DNA of 36,114 bases from Sandaracinus sp. (GCA_020633125.1 JACKEH010000046.1:1-36114); one strand, 5' to 3'. Counted from the first letter of the stretch, positions 17,957-26,265 are shown. The notes: generated from the letters alone by a model not told the origin. Program-made: numbers and translations.

Positions 17957-18381
17957 CGCGCGAGGATAGCGCGGACTGGTTTCGGACGGCGCCGCTCACC
18001 CCTGCCGGCCGACGCGTCCCTTCCCGCCATGAAGACGACGTCGGACGACACCGACTTCCCGGCGTGGAGCATCAGTCGATTCGCCTCACTGCGCTCGGGC
18101 GAGCGGGGACGACGCTTCGCGCTTCGCGGACGCGGGCTTCGCACGGCGGCGTGACGGGCGACGGAGGGAGACGACGCAGAATCGGAACGACTTCGCGCAC
18201 CCGCTGTGTGCGACGGAGGCGACGGCGTGTGCGACGGAGGCGATGGCGCCTCGTCGGGTATGGCGCACGTGGTGTCGCGGTGCCCAGTCTGCCTCGCGCG
18301 GCCACGGATGGATCCACAAGACCGCCGTCCATCGTCGGCGAGGGTGTCCAAGCTCGCCACGAAGGTGGTAGTAACTCTCGC
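17957..18381. other. Divergent intergenic region plsX/glgP with a short tandem repeat
   Basis: About 425 bp contain the promoters of plsX and the phosphorylase. A frame runs open through it into the phosphorylase gene, but its translation is Arg/Arg-Arg-rich and unlike any protein, so it is treated as noncoding. It holds a two-copy 21-bp direct repeat (18206-18247). Confidence 0.5.
18206..18247. repeat. Two-copy 21-bp tandem repeat
   Basis: Units at 18206-18226 and 18227-18247 begin GTGTGCGACGGAGGCGA and differ at a single base (C to T near the end). They lie in the promoter-bearing spacer about 135 bp before the phosphorylase start. They may be replication slippage or paired regulator sites; the sequence alone does not tell. 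Confidence 0.6.
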
Positions 18382-20907
18382 ATGACCGACGCGGGTGACA
18401 AGGCGCTGTTCGAGACGAATCCGAACCTCATCATCGAGGACGACCGGACGGGCATGAGCCCGAAGACGCTCGAACGCGCGGTGATGGACCACCTCTTCTA
18501 CACGTGCGGCAAAGACCTTCCCTTCGCGACGAAGGACGACGTCTACCGCGCGATGTCGCATGCCGCGCGCGATCGCCTGATCCACCGCTGGATTCAGACG
18601 CAGCGCGCGCACCACGAAGCCGACGTGAAGCGGGCCTACTACTTCTCGGCCGAGTTCCTCATGGGCCGCGCGCTCGCCGACAACCTGCGCAAGCTCGGCC
18701 TCTGGGAGCTCGCCGACGCGGGCCTCCGTCGCTACGACATCTCCCTCGCCGACATCCTCGAGACCGAGCACGACCCCGGTCTCGGCAACGGTGGCCTCGG
18801 ACGCCTCGCGGCTTGCTTCCTCGACTCGATGGCCACGCTCGGCATTCCGGGCATGGGCTACGGCATTCGCTACGAGTTCGGCATCTTCGAGCAGCTCATC
18901 CGCGACGGATGGCAGGTCGAGTCGCCCGACGCGTGGGCCGCGCTCGGCAACCCGTGGGAGATCCCGCGCCACGAGTACGCGCAGCCCGTGCGCTTCTACG
19001 GCCACGTCGAGCACATCGAAGAGAACGGACGCCTCACCGCGCATTGGGTCGGCGGCACCGAGGTGCTCGGCGTGCCCTACGACATGCCCATCGCGGGCTA
19101 CGACAACGACACCGTCAACACGCTGCGCCTGTGGAGCGCGCGCGCCTCGAAGCAGCTCGACTTCGAGCGCTTCAACCGCGGCGAGTACCAAGGCGCGGTG
19201 GACGACAAGGTCGTCGGCGAGACCATCTCGAAGGTGCTCTACCCGAACGACGTGCCGCCCGAGGGCAAGGAGCTGCGCCTCAAGCAGCAATACTTCTTCG
19301 TCGCCTGCTCGATCGCCGACATCGTGCGTCGCTACAAGCGCTCGCATCAGGACTTCGGTCAGTTCTCGAAGAAGGTCGCGCTGCAGCTCAACGACACGCA
19401 CCCCGCGATCGCGGTCGCGGAGCTGATGCGCGTGCTCGTCGATCTCGAGCACCTGCCCTGGGAGTCCGCCTGGGAGATCACGCGCGAGACGGTTGCGTAC
19501 ACCAACCACACGCTGCTCTCCGAAGCGCTCGAGAAGTGGCCGGTCTCGCTCTTCGAGCGCCTGCTGCCGCGCCACCTCGAGATCATCTTCGAGATCAACC
19601 AGCGCTTCCTGCGTGAGGTGCACGTCTTCGCGGCGGGCGACATCGGCCGCGTGCGCCGCATGTCGATCATCGAAGAAGCGGGCGAGAAGCAGATCCGCAT
19701 GGCCCATCTCGCGGTCGTCGGCTCGCACAGCGTCAACGGCGTGGCCGAGCTGCACAGCAAGCTGCTCCGCGAGCGCGTGCTCAAGGACTTCGCCGACCTT
19801 TGGCCGGAGAAGTTCAACAACAAGACGAACGGCGTCACGCCGCGCCGCTGGCTTCAGACCGCGAACCCGAAGCTCGCGCGCGCCATCACGCAGCGCATCG
19901 GCAAGGGCTGGGTCACCGACCTCGACCAGCTCGAGAAGCTCGCGCCACTCGCGGACGACGCGCACTTCCGGGATGAGGTTCGCGACATCAAGCTCGACAA
20001 CAAGGTCAAGCTCGCGCGGATCATCAAGGACCTCTGCGACGTGAAGGTCGACCCGAGCTCGCTCTTCGACGTGCAGATCAAGCGCATCCACCTCTACAAG
20101 CGTCAGCTCCTCAACGCGCTGCACATCGCGTCGCTCTACTGGCGCCTCAAGGACGACCCGAACCTCGATCTGGTCCCGCGCACCTTTCTCTTCGCGGGGA
20201 AGGCGGCGCCCGGGTATTGGATGGCCAAGAAGGTCATCAAGCTCGTCGGTGACCTCGCGGAGGTCATCAACAAGGACCCGGCGATGCGGGGCCGCCTCAA
20301 GGTCGCGTTCTTGCCGAACTACTCGGTCACCCTCGCCGAGCGCATCATCCCGGCGGCCGACCTCAGCGAGCAGATCAGCACGGCCGGCAAGGAAGCGTCG
20401 GGCACCGGCAACATGAAGTTCGCGATGAACGGCGCGCTCACGATCGGCACGCTCGACGGCGCGAACATCGAGATTCGCGACAACGTCGGCGCCGAGAACT
20501 TCTTCCTCTTCGGCCTGACCGCGGAGGAGGTCGACGAGCTCGACGCGCGCGGCTACCGCCCCTGGACCTACGTCGGCGAGAGCCCGCGTCTACGCCGCGC
20601 GATCGAGAGCATTCGCGACGGCTTCTTCTGCCCCGAAGAGACCGGCCGTTTCCGCGACCTCGTCCAAGAGCTCACCGGCTGGGACACGTACAAGCATTGC
20701 GCCGACTTCGACGCCTACGCGGCCGCGCAGGAAGACGTCGACCGCGTCTACCGCGACCAAGAGGAGTGGACGCGACGGGTGGTGAAGAACATCGCGCACG
20801 TCGGCACCTTCTCGAGCGACCGCACCATCGGCGAGTACGCGAAGGACATCTGGGGCATCGAGCCGATGAAGCTGAAGTTCGAGCCGAAGAAGGGTGAACG
20901 CAGCTGA
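18382..20907 (+). CDS. glgP: Glycogen/alpha-glucan phosphorylase
   Basis: An 841-residue enzyme that uses phosphate and pyridoxal phosphate to release glucose-1-phosphate from glycogen or maltodextrin in the cytoplasm. Signatures include YYFSAEFLMGRAL, GLGNGGLGRLAACFLDSMA, LQLNDTHPAIAVAELMR, TNHTLLSEALEKWP, NGVTPRRWL, KRIHLYKRQLLN, and the PLP-lysine region EASGTGNMKFAMNGALTIG with GTLDGANIEI. The length fits the family. The ATG at 18382 is chosen because it begins the conserved N-terminal region and has AGGTGG upstream, although a frame extends further. The gene stands alone and ends at a strong intrinsic terminator 25 bp after its stop. It is divergent from plsX. Confidence 0.96.
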   Translation: MTDAGDKALFETNPNLIIEDDRTGMSPKTLERAVMDHLFYTCGKDLPFATKDDVYRAMSHAARDRLIHRWIQTQRAHHEADVKRAYYFSAEFLMGRALADNLRKLGLWELADAGLRRYDISLADILETEHDPGLGNGGLGRLAACFLDSMATLGIPGMGYGIRYEFGIFEQLIRDGWQVESPDAWAALGNPWEIPRHEYAQPVRFYGHVEHIEENGRLTAHWVGGTEVLGVPYDMPIAGYDNDTVNTLRLWSARASKQLDFERFNRGEYQGAVDDKVVGETISKVLYPNDVPPEGKELRLKQQYFFVACSIADIVRRYKRSHQDFGQFSKKVALQLNDTHPAIAVAELMRVLVDLEHLPWESAWEITRETVAYTNHTLLSEALEKWPVSLFERLLPRHLEIIFEINQRFLREVHVFAAGDIGRVRRMSIIEEAGEKQIRMAHLAVVGSHSVNGVAELHSKLLRERVLKDFADLWPEKFNNKTNGVTPRRWLQTANPKLARAITQRIGKGWVTDLDQLEKLAPLADDAHFRDEVRDIKLDNKVKLARIIKDLCDVKVDPSSLFDVQIKRIHLYKRQLLNALHIASLYWRLKDDPNLDLVPRTFLFAGKAAPGYWMAKKVIKLVGDLAEVINKDPAMRGRLKVAFLPNYSVTLAERIIPAADLSEQISTAGKEASGTGNMKFAMNGALTIGTLDGANIEIRDNVGAENFFLFGLTAEEVDELDARGYRPWTYVGESPRLRRAIESIRDGFFCPEETGRFRDLVQELTGWDTYKHCADFDAYAAAQEDVDRVYRDQEEWTRRVVKNIAHVGTFSSDRTIGEYAKDIWGIEPMKLKFEPKKGERS

Positions 20908-20931
20908 AGCTTCGGCGAGGCGAACGAACGA

Positions 20932-20954
20932 GGGCACCGAAAGGTGCCCTTTTT
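20932..20954 (+). terminator. Intrinsic terminator of glgP
   Basis: A perfect 7-bp stem (GGGCACC / GGTGCCC) with a GAAA tetraloop is followed by five T. It starts 25 bp after the phosphorylase stop codon. This is a textbook factor-independent terminator. Confidence 0.9.
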
Positions 20955-21035
20955 CGTGGCACCTTCGGTTCGACTCACGGAAGTCGCCAAGCACGATCGA
21001 ACGGTCGATGCTCGGTTCCGCTCGCGAGCAAACGA

Positions 21036-21059
21036 AAGGGCGCCTCGTGAGGCGCCCTT
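21036..21059 (-). terminator. Probable terminator of rimK
   Basis: A perfect 9-bp inverted repeat (AAGGGCGCC / GGCGCCCTT) with a 6-nt loop lies 25 bp beyond the rimK stop. Read on the minus strand the stem ends in CCCTTTCGTTT, giving a modest T-rich tail. It could also back up termination of the opposing phosphorylase transcript. Confidence 0.7.
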
Positions 21060-21083
21060 CGTGTTCGAGCCTCGCGCCGGAGC

Positions 21084-21986
21084 TCAGTGGTCGTCGCTCT
21101 CGCGCCCGCCGTTTTGGCCGGCCTTTTCGACGTATTCGATCACCGCGCTCGCGACGTCGACGCCCGACGCCTTCTCGATGCCTTCGAGACCGGGCGACGA
21201 GTTCACCTCGATGACGAGCGGGCCGTGCTTGCTGCGAATGATGTCGACCCCTGCGATGCCCAGGCGCATCGCCTTCGCCGCGCGCACCGCCATCGAGCGC
21301 TCTTCGGGTGTCAGCTTCGCCTTCTCGCCGTGACCGCCGCGGTGGAGGTTGCTGCGGAACTCGCCGGGCGCCGCGGTGCGCTTCATCGCCGCCACCACCT
21401 TGTTGCCCACGACGAAGCAGCGCAGGTCCACGCCGGCGGCCTCCTCGATGTACTCCTGCACGAGGATGTTCGCGTCGAGGTTGCGGAACGCTTCGATGAC
21501 CGACTCCGCCGCCTTCTGGGTCTCACAGAGCACGACGCCGATGCCCTGGGTCCCTTCCAGCAGCTTCACCACCAAGGGCGCGCCGCCGACCGCGGAGATC
21601 AGACCCGGCACGTCCTGGGTGCTGTGGCCGAACGCCGTCACCGGCATCGCGATGCCCTTGCGGCTGAGGATCTGCAGGCAGCGCAGCTTGTCGCGGCTAC
21701 GCGCGATCGACTGCGACGAGTTCGCCGCGAAGACGCCCATCATCTCGAGCTGCCGCACGACGGCGCAGCCGTAGAACGTGCTCGACGCGCTCACCCGCGG
21801 GATCATCGCGTCGAGCTGCGGCACGGGCTCGCCGTCGTAGACGAGCGTCGGATGGTGCGCGGCGATCGCCATGTGGCAGCGCAGGTAGTCGACGATGAAC
21901 GCCTCGTGGCCACGCTGCTGCGCGGCCTCGACGAGGCGACGGGTCGAGTAGAGCTCGGGCTTTTGGCTGAGGACGGAGATGCGCAT
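21084..21986 (-). CDS. rimK: RimK-type ATP-grasp ligase (ribosomal protein S6 modification-like)
   Basis: A 300-residue ATP-grasp enzyme with close similarity along its length to E. coli RimK, which adds glutamate residues to the C-terminus of ribosomal protein S6. The start MRISVLSQKPELYSTRRLVE and the ATP-grasp elements VVKLLEGTQGIGVVL, ILVQEYIEEAAGVDLRCFVV, AAMKRTAAPGEFRSNLHRGG and LVIEVNSSPGLEGIE are all present. The ATG at 21986 matches the family N-terminus; the frame remains open upstream to 22310 but that part is not conserved-looking. The gene is single and followed by a hairpin terminator. Without the host's S6 sequence, the substrate cannot be confirmed. Confidence 0.92.
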   Translation of the reverse strand: MRISVLSQKPELYSTRRLVEAAQQRGHEAFIVDYLRCHMAIAAHHPTLVYDGEPVPQLDAMIPRVSASSTFYGCAVVRQLEMMGVFAANSSQSIARSRDKLRCLQILSRKGIAMPVTAFGHSTQDVPGLISAVGGAPLVVKLLEGTQGIGVVLCETQKAAESVIEAFRNLDANILVQEYIEEAAGVDLRCFVVGNKVVAAMKRTAAPGEFRSNLHRGGHGEKAKLTPEERSMAVRAAKAMRLGIAGVDIIRSKHGPLVIEVNSSPGLEGIEKASGVDVASAVIEYVEKAGQNGGRESDDH

Positions 21987-22301
21987 GGGACAACTCGGGT
22001 AGGGCGCACGGGTGGCGCGAGAAAGGACGGCGAGCGGCGTTGCAGAGAGCGCGAACGGTCGAGGAGAAGCGACGACGGAGCTCGAAGAAAGGCAGCCGCG
22101 AAGAGGCCGAGCCGAAGCATAGCGCGACGCGTGTGTCGTCGAGGCCACGAACGACGTTTTGCAGCGTCGAGGCGTGGTGCCCCGCCGTCGACGAACGTGG
22201 TCGCTCGTGTGAGGAGCCCCGCGACGGGCACACCGCTCGCGGATTGGGGCCCCGCCGATCACCGACGGGCACGGATGAATCCATGCGAGCGGGGGCGGCC
22301 C

Positions 22302-22338
22302 GAAGAGCACGAATCAGTTGCACTGATTCATGCTCTTC
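22302..22338. repeat. Inverted repeat with 16-bp arms
   Basis: Arms at 22302-22317 (GAAGAGCACGAATCAG) and 22323-22338 (CTGATTCATGCTCTTC) are complementary except at one position, around the 5-nt loop TTGCA. It lies inside the structured cassette. There is no T tract on either strand, although the plus strand continues TTCTTCTC after it. Confidence 0.8.
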
Positions 22339-22350
22339 CTTCTTCTCGAG

Positions 22351-22367
22351 GGGGGCGGCGCGCCCCC
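22351..22367. repeat. GC-rich hairpin
   Basis: GGGGGCG (22351-22357) pairs perfectly with CGCCCCC (22361-22367) around a GCG loop, inside the structured cassette. Confidence 0.7.
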
Positions 22368-22370
22368 TCC

Positions 22371-22394
22371 CCCGACCGGCCAAGCCGGATCGGG
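22371..22394. repeat. Bulged hairpin
   Basis: CCCGACCGGC (22371-22380) pairs with GCCGG-A-TCGGG (22384-22394) around a CAA loop, with a single bulged A at 22389. It is adjacent to the GC hairpin in the cassette. Confidence 0.65.
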
Positions 22395-22421
22395 CCCCCT
22401 CCCACCACCGAGCATCCCCCG

Positions 22422-22450
22422 CACTCGCACGGATTGAATCCGTGCGAGTG
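22422..22450. repeat. 29-nt perfect palindrome, copy B
   Basis: Arms CACTCGCACGGATT and AATCCGTGCGAGTG (14 bp each) flank a single central G. It lies 10 bp beyond the stop of the minus-strand gene at 22461. It is a near copy of the element at 28769-28797, with a C-G to T-A change made on both arms at position 5/25. It lacks a T tract, so it is not a standard intrinsic terminator, but it may act at RNA 3' ends. Confidence 0.85.
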
Positions 22451-22460
22451 GTGGACGCTC

Positions 22461-23285
22461 TCAGGCGTCCTTGACGAATTCGGCGAGCAGCTTGCGGGTG
22501 GTGCCGTCCTCGAAGGCGATCTCGAGGAAGTGGCGGCCGTCCTTCACCTCGCGGACGACGCGGCCCTTGCCGAAGCGTGGGTGAGCGACCCAACGCTCCT
22601 TCTTCTCGGCCACGACGATCCAGGGCGTGACGTCCTCGACCGGGCGCGGCTCGCGCTTGGGTTTCGTCGGCTTCTTCTTGGCCTTCGGCGGCGGGCGCTT
22701 CACCGGCTTCGGCTTCACGCGGGCCGCGAGGTCCTTGGCGATCTCGCGCTCTTCCCGCGCCTCGTCGCCCTCTTCCCCGTCTTCGCCCTCACCGTCGCTC
22801 TCGCTTTCTCCGTCGCGCTCTTCGTCCTCGTCGCCGAGGTCGAGGTCGTCGTCGAAGCCTTCGTCGAGCTGCGGCTCCTCGTCGTCGTCGTCCTGCTGCT
22901 CGACCGCGTCCAGCATGCGGAAGCGCCGCACGATCGCGTCGAGCGTCTTGGGCAGGTTCGTCTTCGCCGGCCAAGCGGTCAGCGTTCCCTTGCCCTTGCG
23001 CAGGCACCACGTGAGCTTCTCGGGGTCGCTCAGGAGCGCCACGTAGCTCGAGGGCAGCCCTTCTTCGCGGAGCTCTTCGGTGAGGACCACGGCTTGCCGC
23101 AGGTCCTTCTCGAGCATCGCGAAGATCGCGAGCACGTCGTCGCTCAAGGTGACCTCGAGCTCTTCGTGCAATCGGTCCACGTCGTCCTGCGCGAGGCAGG
23201 GCGTGCCGGACAATCCGAGCTGCGCGCGGGTGAGCTGCAGCTCCTCCAAGAGCTTCGCGTCGACGGCGAGAGTTCGGTTGGACAT
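22461..23285 (-). CDS. Acidic-linker protein with C-terminal UvrD/PcrA-tail-like (Tudor-like) domain
   Basis: A 274-residue soluble protein of unknown function. Residues 1-125 are an alpha-rich domain (LLEELQLTRAQLGL, VTLSDDVLAIFAMLEKDL, SYVALLSDPEKLTWCLRKG), possibly SMI1/KNR4-like. Residues about 130-185 are almost entirely Asp/Glu/Gly/Ser. Residues about 195-225 are Lys/Pro-rich (PKPVKRPPPKAKKKPTKPK). The C-terminus WVAHPRFGKGRVVREVKDGR, then LEIAFEDGTTRKLLAEFV, matches the small domain at the end of UvrD/PcrA helicases (H..FG.G.V...F..G..K.LL..F) that contacts RNA polymerase. The ATG at 23285 is preferred; a frame open to 23543 overlaps the flotillin operon terminator. Nucleic-acid or polymerase contact is an inference from the tail only. 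Confidence 0.75.
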   Translation of the reverse strand: MSNRTLAVDAKLLEELQLTRAQLGLSGTPCLAQDDVDRLHEELEVTLSDDVLAIFAMLEKDLRQAVVLTEELREEGLPSSYVALLSDPEKLTWCLRKGKGTLTAWPAKTNLPKTLDAIVRRFRMLDAVEQQDDDDEEPQLDEGFDDDLDLGDEDEERDGESESDGEGEDGEEGDEAREEREIAKDLAARVKPKPVKRPPPKAKKKPTKPKREPRPVEDVTPWIVVAEKKERWVAHPRFGKGRVVREVKDGRHFLEIAFEDGTTRKLLAEFVKDA

Positions 23286-23497
23286 CGAGGCTGAATCGCA
23301 CCGTGATCGGAGTTGCCGCGCTTGGCAAGCGTCGAGCGACGGGGCCGCGACGAACGATTCGGAGCCGTCGATTTTCGAAGCCGTTCCGCGCCGTGCAGCT
23401 CTCGAACACGAGCGCGACACCCGGCCGCTCCCCTGTCGGGAGCGCGCGCCCGAGAGCCAGAGGCGACGGGTCGGCGCACCCTCGTCGGGTGAGACGG

Positions 23498-23532
23498 AAA
23501 GAAGAAGGCGCGGCCCCTTCCGAGACCGCGCC
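23498..23532 (-). terminator. Probable intrinsic terminator of the nfeD-flotillin operon
   Basis: On the minus strand a 7-bp GGCGCGG/CCGCGCC stem (23526-23532 with 23507-23513) with a 12-nt loop is followed by TTCTTCTTT. It begins 18 bp beyond the flotillin stop codon. Confidence 0.75.
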
Positions 23533-23549
23533 CTCTCGCTCACACGTCG

Positions 23550-24797
23550 TCAGGTGCCCGCGCCGAGCTTGGCGCGCACCGCCTGCGCGACGTCGATGCC
23601 CGTCGCCGCCTTGATCTGCTCGTTCGTCGCCACGAGCTTCGTCGCGAGCTCGCCGCCGCTGGCGCTTCCCGCCCCGGAGCCGATCACCGTGAGGCGATCG
23701 ACGTGCAGCTCGCCGATGGTGCCCGCGACCTGCTGGAGCACCGGCACGAGCTTCTGCATGAGCAGAACGTCGCGACCGGCGGCGCCTTGGCCACGGTACG
23801 AGGTGGAGAGATCCTTGAGCACCTGCGCGGTCGCCTTGCCGTGCTCGATGATCTTGGTGGCGTCGGCCTTGGCGCGCGCGATCGCCTGATCGCGTTGCGC
23901 CTCCGCCGGCCGCACCACGTCGGCCTGCAGCTGCAGTCGCACCTGCTCCACGCGCGCCGCCTGCATGGCGATCTCCGCTTGAGCCTGCGCGAGCTGCGCC
24001 TGCACGTCGGCGAGCTGCTCCGCGATCACGGCCTCGCGCTTGGTGCGTGCGTCCGCGATGCGTCGATCGTTCTGCCGCCGCGCGACCTCGATGGCCGCAC
24101 GCAGCTTCGCGAGCTCACCCGCCTGGTAGTTGCGCCACTTCACCTCGGCCGCGTCCGCTTGCGCACGCGCCTCGGCGATCTGCGCGTCGCGACGAACCGC
24201 CGCCGAACGCGTACGACCGATCGAGTCGAGGTAGCCGACCTCGTCGCTCACGTTCTGAATGTTGAGCGTGTCGAGCACGAGCCCGATGCGCTCCAGATCG
24301 TGACCGGCCTCTTCCGTCAGACGCGCGCCGAAGGCCTCCTTGTCGCGGTTGACCTCCTCGGGCGTCAGCAACGCGAGCACGCCGCGGAGGTTGCCTTCGA
24401 GGGTCTCCCGCGCGACGCGCATGATGTCCTCGCGGCTGCGCCCGAGGAAACGCTCGAGCGCGTTGTGGATGAGCGGCATCTCGCCGGGCACCTTGATGTT
24501 CGCGACTCCCTGCACGGTGAGCGGGATGCCCCCCTTCGAGTACGCGTTCTTCACGACGACCTCGATGATCATGTTCGTGAGGTCGACCTTGTCGACGGTC
24601 TCGATGAAGGGCCGACGCAGCGCGCGGCCGCCCTTCACGATCCGGTAGTGCGTGGTCAGCGAGCCGTGGCTTCGCTTGCGTCCCGAGAAGACGAGCACCT
24701 CGTTCGGCTGACACACGTAGAGCAGGTTCTTGACCATCAGCACCACGGCCAAGATGCCGATGACGCCGATGCCCATGAGCGCGAGTCCGGCACCCAT
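23550..24797 (-). CDS. Flotillin-like SPFH/band 7 membrane protein (second of the pair)
   Basis: A 415-residue scaffold protein of functional membrane microdomains. A hydrophobic helix (GIGVIGILAVVLMVKNLLYV) anchors the N-terminus, followed by CQPNEVLVFSGRKR, a flotillin signature. The SPFH domain continues through IEVVVKNAYSKGGIPLTVQG and FLGRSREDIMRVARETLEGN. A long Ala/Glu/Gln/Arg coiled coil occupies about residues 205-320. The C-terminus is a hydrophobic/glycine tail as in flotillins. The ATG at 24797 lies 6 nt after GGGAGG; a GTG immediately before it at 24800 is possible. Start and stop overlap (TGATG) with the upstream flotillin gene, which implies translational coupling. It is the last gene of the operon. 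Confidence 0.92.
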   Translation of the reverse strand: MGAGLALMGIGVIGILAVVLMVKNLLYVCQPNEVLVFSGRKRSHGSLTTHYRIVKGGRALRRPFIETVDKVDLTNMIIEVVVKNAYSKGGIPLTVQGVANIKVPGEMPLIHNALERFLGRSREDIMRVARETLEGNLRGVLALLTPEEVNRDKEAFGARLTEEAGHDLERIGLVLDTLNIQNVSDEVGYLDSIGRTRSAAVRRDAQIAEARAQADAAEVKWRNYQAGELAKLRAAIEVARRQNDRRIADARTKREAVIAEQLADVQAQLAQAQAEIAMQAARVEQVRLQLQADVVRPAEAQRDQAIARAKADATKIIEHGKATAQVLKDLSTSYRGQGAAGRDVLLMQKLVPVLQQVAGTIGELHVDRLTVIGSGAGSASGGELATKLVATNEQIKAATGIDVAQAVRAKLGAGT

Positions 24798-26155
24798 CAC
24801 GCACCTCCCTTGCCGGCGAGCAACGCCGGAACGTCGACACCCGTGCTTTGCGCGAGCGCTTCCATCACGCGCGCGACCATCTGCGGATACGTGGCCGCGT
24901 AGCTCGCGAGCCCTTGTCCGCTTCCGTCGTCGAGGACGTTCACCTCGCCGATCTGGACGTCCTGGAGCTGATTGACGACGACGCCGACGATCTGCTCGAG
25001 GTGTTGAATGACGTAGATCTCCTTCGCCTGCGGCCCCATCGAGCGCCAGGCTTCGCCCATGAGCTCGAGAACCTTCGCCTGCGCGGCGCCGTTCTCGGCC
25101 GTCGGAGCGGCTTCACCAACCGCCAAGATCGCCCGCGCTTCACGGTGGATCTCGGCCGGGATGACGACGTCGGCTTGCAGACGACGCTCTTCGAGCGCCG
25201 CACGCAGCGACTGGAGCTCGCGCTCGGCTTCGGCACGCGCGGTCTTCGCCGCGACCTCCGCCTCACGCTCGACCGACTGCGCCTCGCCTTCGAGCTCGGC
25301 TTGGACTCGACGAAGCCCGTTGCGGAGCTCGAGGATCGCGGCTTCGGCGGCCGCCTTCGCGACCTCGGCCCGCTGCGACGACTCGGCGCTCGCAGCGGTG
25401 ATCTCCTGCGCCGCTTCGTTCTCGGAGTTCTCCGCGTCGCGGAGGGCCGAGGCGATCTTCGGACGCCCGAGGCTGTCGAGGTAGCCCGTCGCGTCGGCCA
25501 CGGTCTGAATCTTCAGCACGTCGAGCATGAGGCCGAGCTTGGCGAGGTCGTCCTCGGCCGCCTTCGCGAGCCGCTCGGCGAACGCGAGGCGATCCTCGTT
25601 GACCTGCTCGGGAGTCAGTGTCGCGATGACCTCACGCACCGCGCCTTCGAGCGTCTGTTGCGCGACCTGCTGAATCTCGCGCACCGAGCGGCCGAGGAAA
25701 CGCTCCACCGCGTTGCCGATGATGCGCTCGTCGCTCGCGACCTTCACGTTCGCGATCGCGTGAATCTGCAGCGGGATGTTGCCCGCCGAGTACGCGTTCT
25801 GAACGACGATGTCGATCGGGAGCAAACGCATGTCCATGCGATCGACCCGCTCGAGCACCGGGATTCGGAAGGCACGCTCGCCTTGCCGCAAGATGCGGTA
25901 GGGCAACATCGTTCCATCCGATCGGCGGTACTTCTTGCCGCTGAAGACGAGCGCTTCGTTCGGGCGCGCGATGTGGAGGAGGGAGCGTGCGATCGCCGCG
26001 AAGACCAAGATCGCGACCGCAATCCCCAGCGCGGTGAAGACCACGCTCCACAGCGTCGAGTCGCCTGCGAGCGCGTCGGTGAACCCCGGCTCCGGCGAAG
26101 TGACGTCGAGCCCGCTACCCCCGTAATAGGGGTCGGGTTGTCCGTACTGTTGCAT
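24797..26155 (-). CDS. Flotillin-like SPFH/band 7 membrane protein (first of the pair)
   Basis: A 452-residue paralogue of the next gene. A Gln/Tyr/Gly/Pro-rich N-terminus of about 33 residues precedes a transmembrane helix (VVFTALGIAVAILVFAAIA), then ARPNEALVFSGKKYR. The SPFH domain contains DIVVQNAYSAGNIPLQIHA and FLGRSVREIQQVAQQTLEGA, and is followed by an Ala/Glu-rich coiled coil (about residues 235-340). The shared motif order with the downstream gene suggests an old duplication, and two flotillins may form mixed oligomers, as FloA and FloT do in Bacillus. A purine-rich GAGAGGGG precedes the ATG at 26155. It lies 110 bp downstream of the nfeD-like gene. Confidence 0.92.
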   Translation of the reverse strand: MQQYGQPDPYYGGSGLDVTSPEPGFTDALAGDSTLWSVVFTALGIAVAILVFAAIARSLLHIARPNEALVFSGKKYRRSDGTMLPYRILRQGERAFRIPVLERVDRMDMRLLPIDIVVQNAYSAGNIPLQIHAIANVKVASDERIIGNAVERFLGRSVREIQQVAQQTLEGAVREVIATLTPEQVNEDRLAFAERLAKAAEDDLAKLGLMLDVLKIQTVADATGYLDSLGRPKIASALRDAENSENEAAQEITAASAESSQRAEVAKAAAEAAILELRNGLRRVQAELEGEAQSVEREAEVAAKTARAEAERELQSLRAALEERRLQADVVIPAEIHREARAILAVGEAAPTAENGAAQAKVLELMGEAWRSMGPQAKEIYVIQHLEQIVGVVVNQLQDVQIGEVNVLDDGSGQGLASYAATYPQMVARVMEALAQSTGVDVPALLAGKGGA

Positions 26156-26265
26156 TTCCCCTCTCTCTCTCTTTCTTTTCTTGGCTTCGGCGGAGCGAGC
26201 TCCGCTTCCTCTTCGAAACGCTCACGTCGTGAGCAGGCGGTTCGACGGCCTGCTCGGTGAGCGCG

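Larger units (their letters stand above)
22269..22450. repeat. Compact structured cassette bordered by inverted, self-palindromic ends (MITE- or REP-cluster-like)
   Basis: The left end (GCACGGATGAATCCATGC at 22269-22286, then GAGCGGGGG) resembles the reverse complement of the right end (CCCCCGCACTCGCACGGATT at 22416-22435). The two borders therefore form terminal inverted repeats of about 25 bp with small bulges. In between lie a 16-bp-arm hairpin (22302-22338), a GC hairpin (22351-22367) and a bulged hairpin (22371-22394). The total of about 180 bp has no coding capacity. A single copy of the border palindrome recurs at 28769-28797, which argues for an interspersed family. No target-site duplication was identified. 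Confidence 0.5.
21987..22460. other. Gene-free region holding a hairpin-rich cassette
   Basis: About 470 bp lie upstream of rimK and downstream of the acidic-protein gene. The half nearest rimK (21987-22260) shows nothing beyond purine-rich runs. The other half (22269-22450) is a dense series of inverted repeats described separately. Open frames across it are shadows. Confidence 0.6.

Noticed and set aside
17902..18381. Upstream in-frame extension of glycogen phosphorylase (would make 1001 residues)
   Set aside because: The added residues are Arg-rich and unlike any protein, overlap the plsX start, and the family N-terminus begins at 18382 with a Shine-Dalgarno-like AGGTGG before it.
22422..22450. 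The 29-nt palindrome as an intrinsic terminator
   Set aside because: There is no T tract on either strand, so it was listed as a repeat with only a possible 3'-end role.
21087..23294. A 735-residue plus-strand frame across rimK and the acidic protein
   Set aside because: It is antisense to two well-supported genes and crosses the hairpin cassette; its composition is that of a shadow.
23286..23543. N-terminal extension of the acidic-linker protein
   Set aside because: It overlaps the flotillin operon terminator hairpin and encodes a Ser/Arg-rich stretch without conservation-like character.
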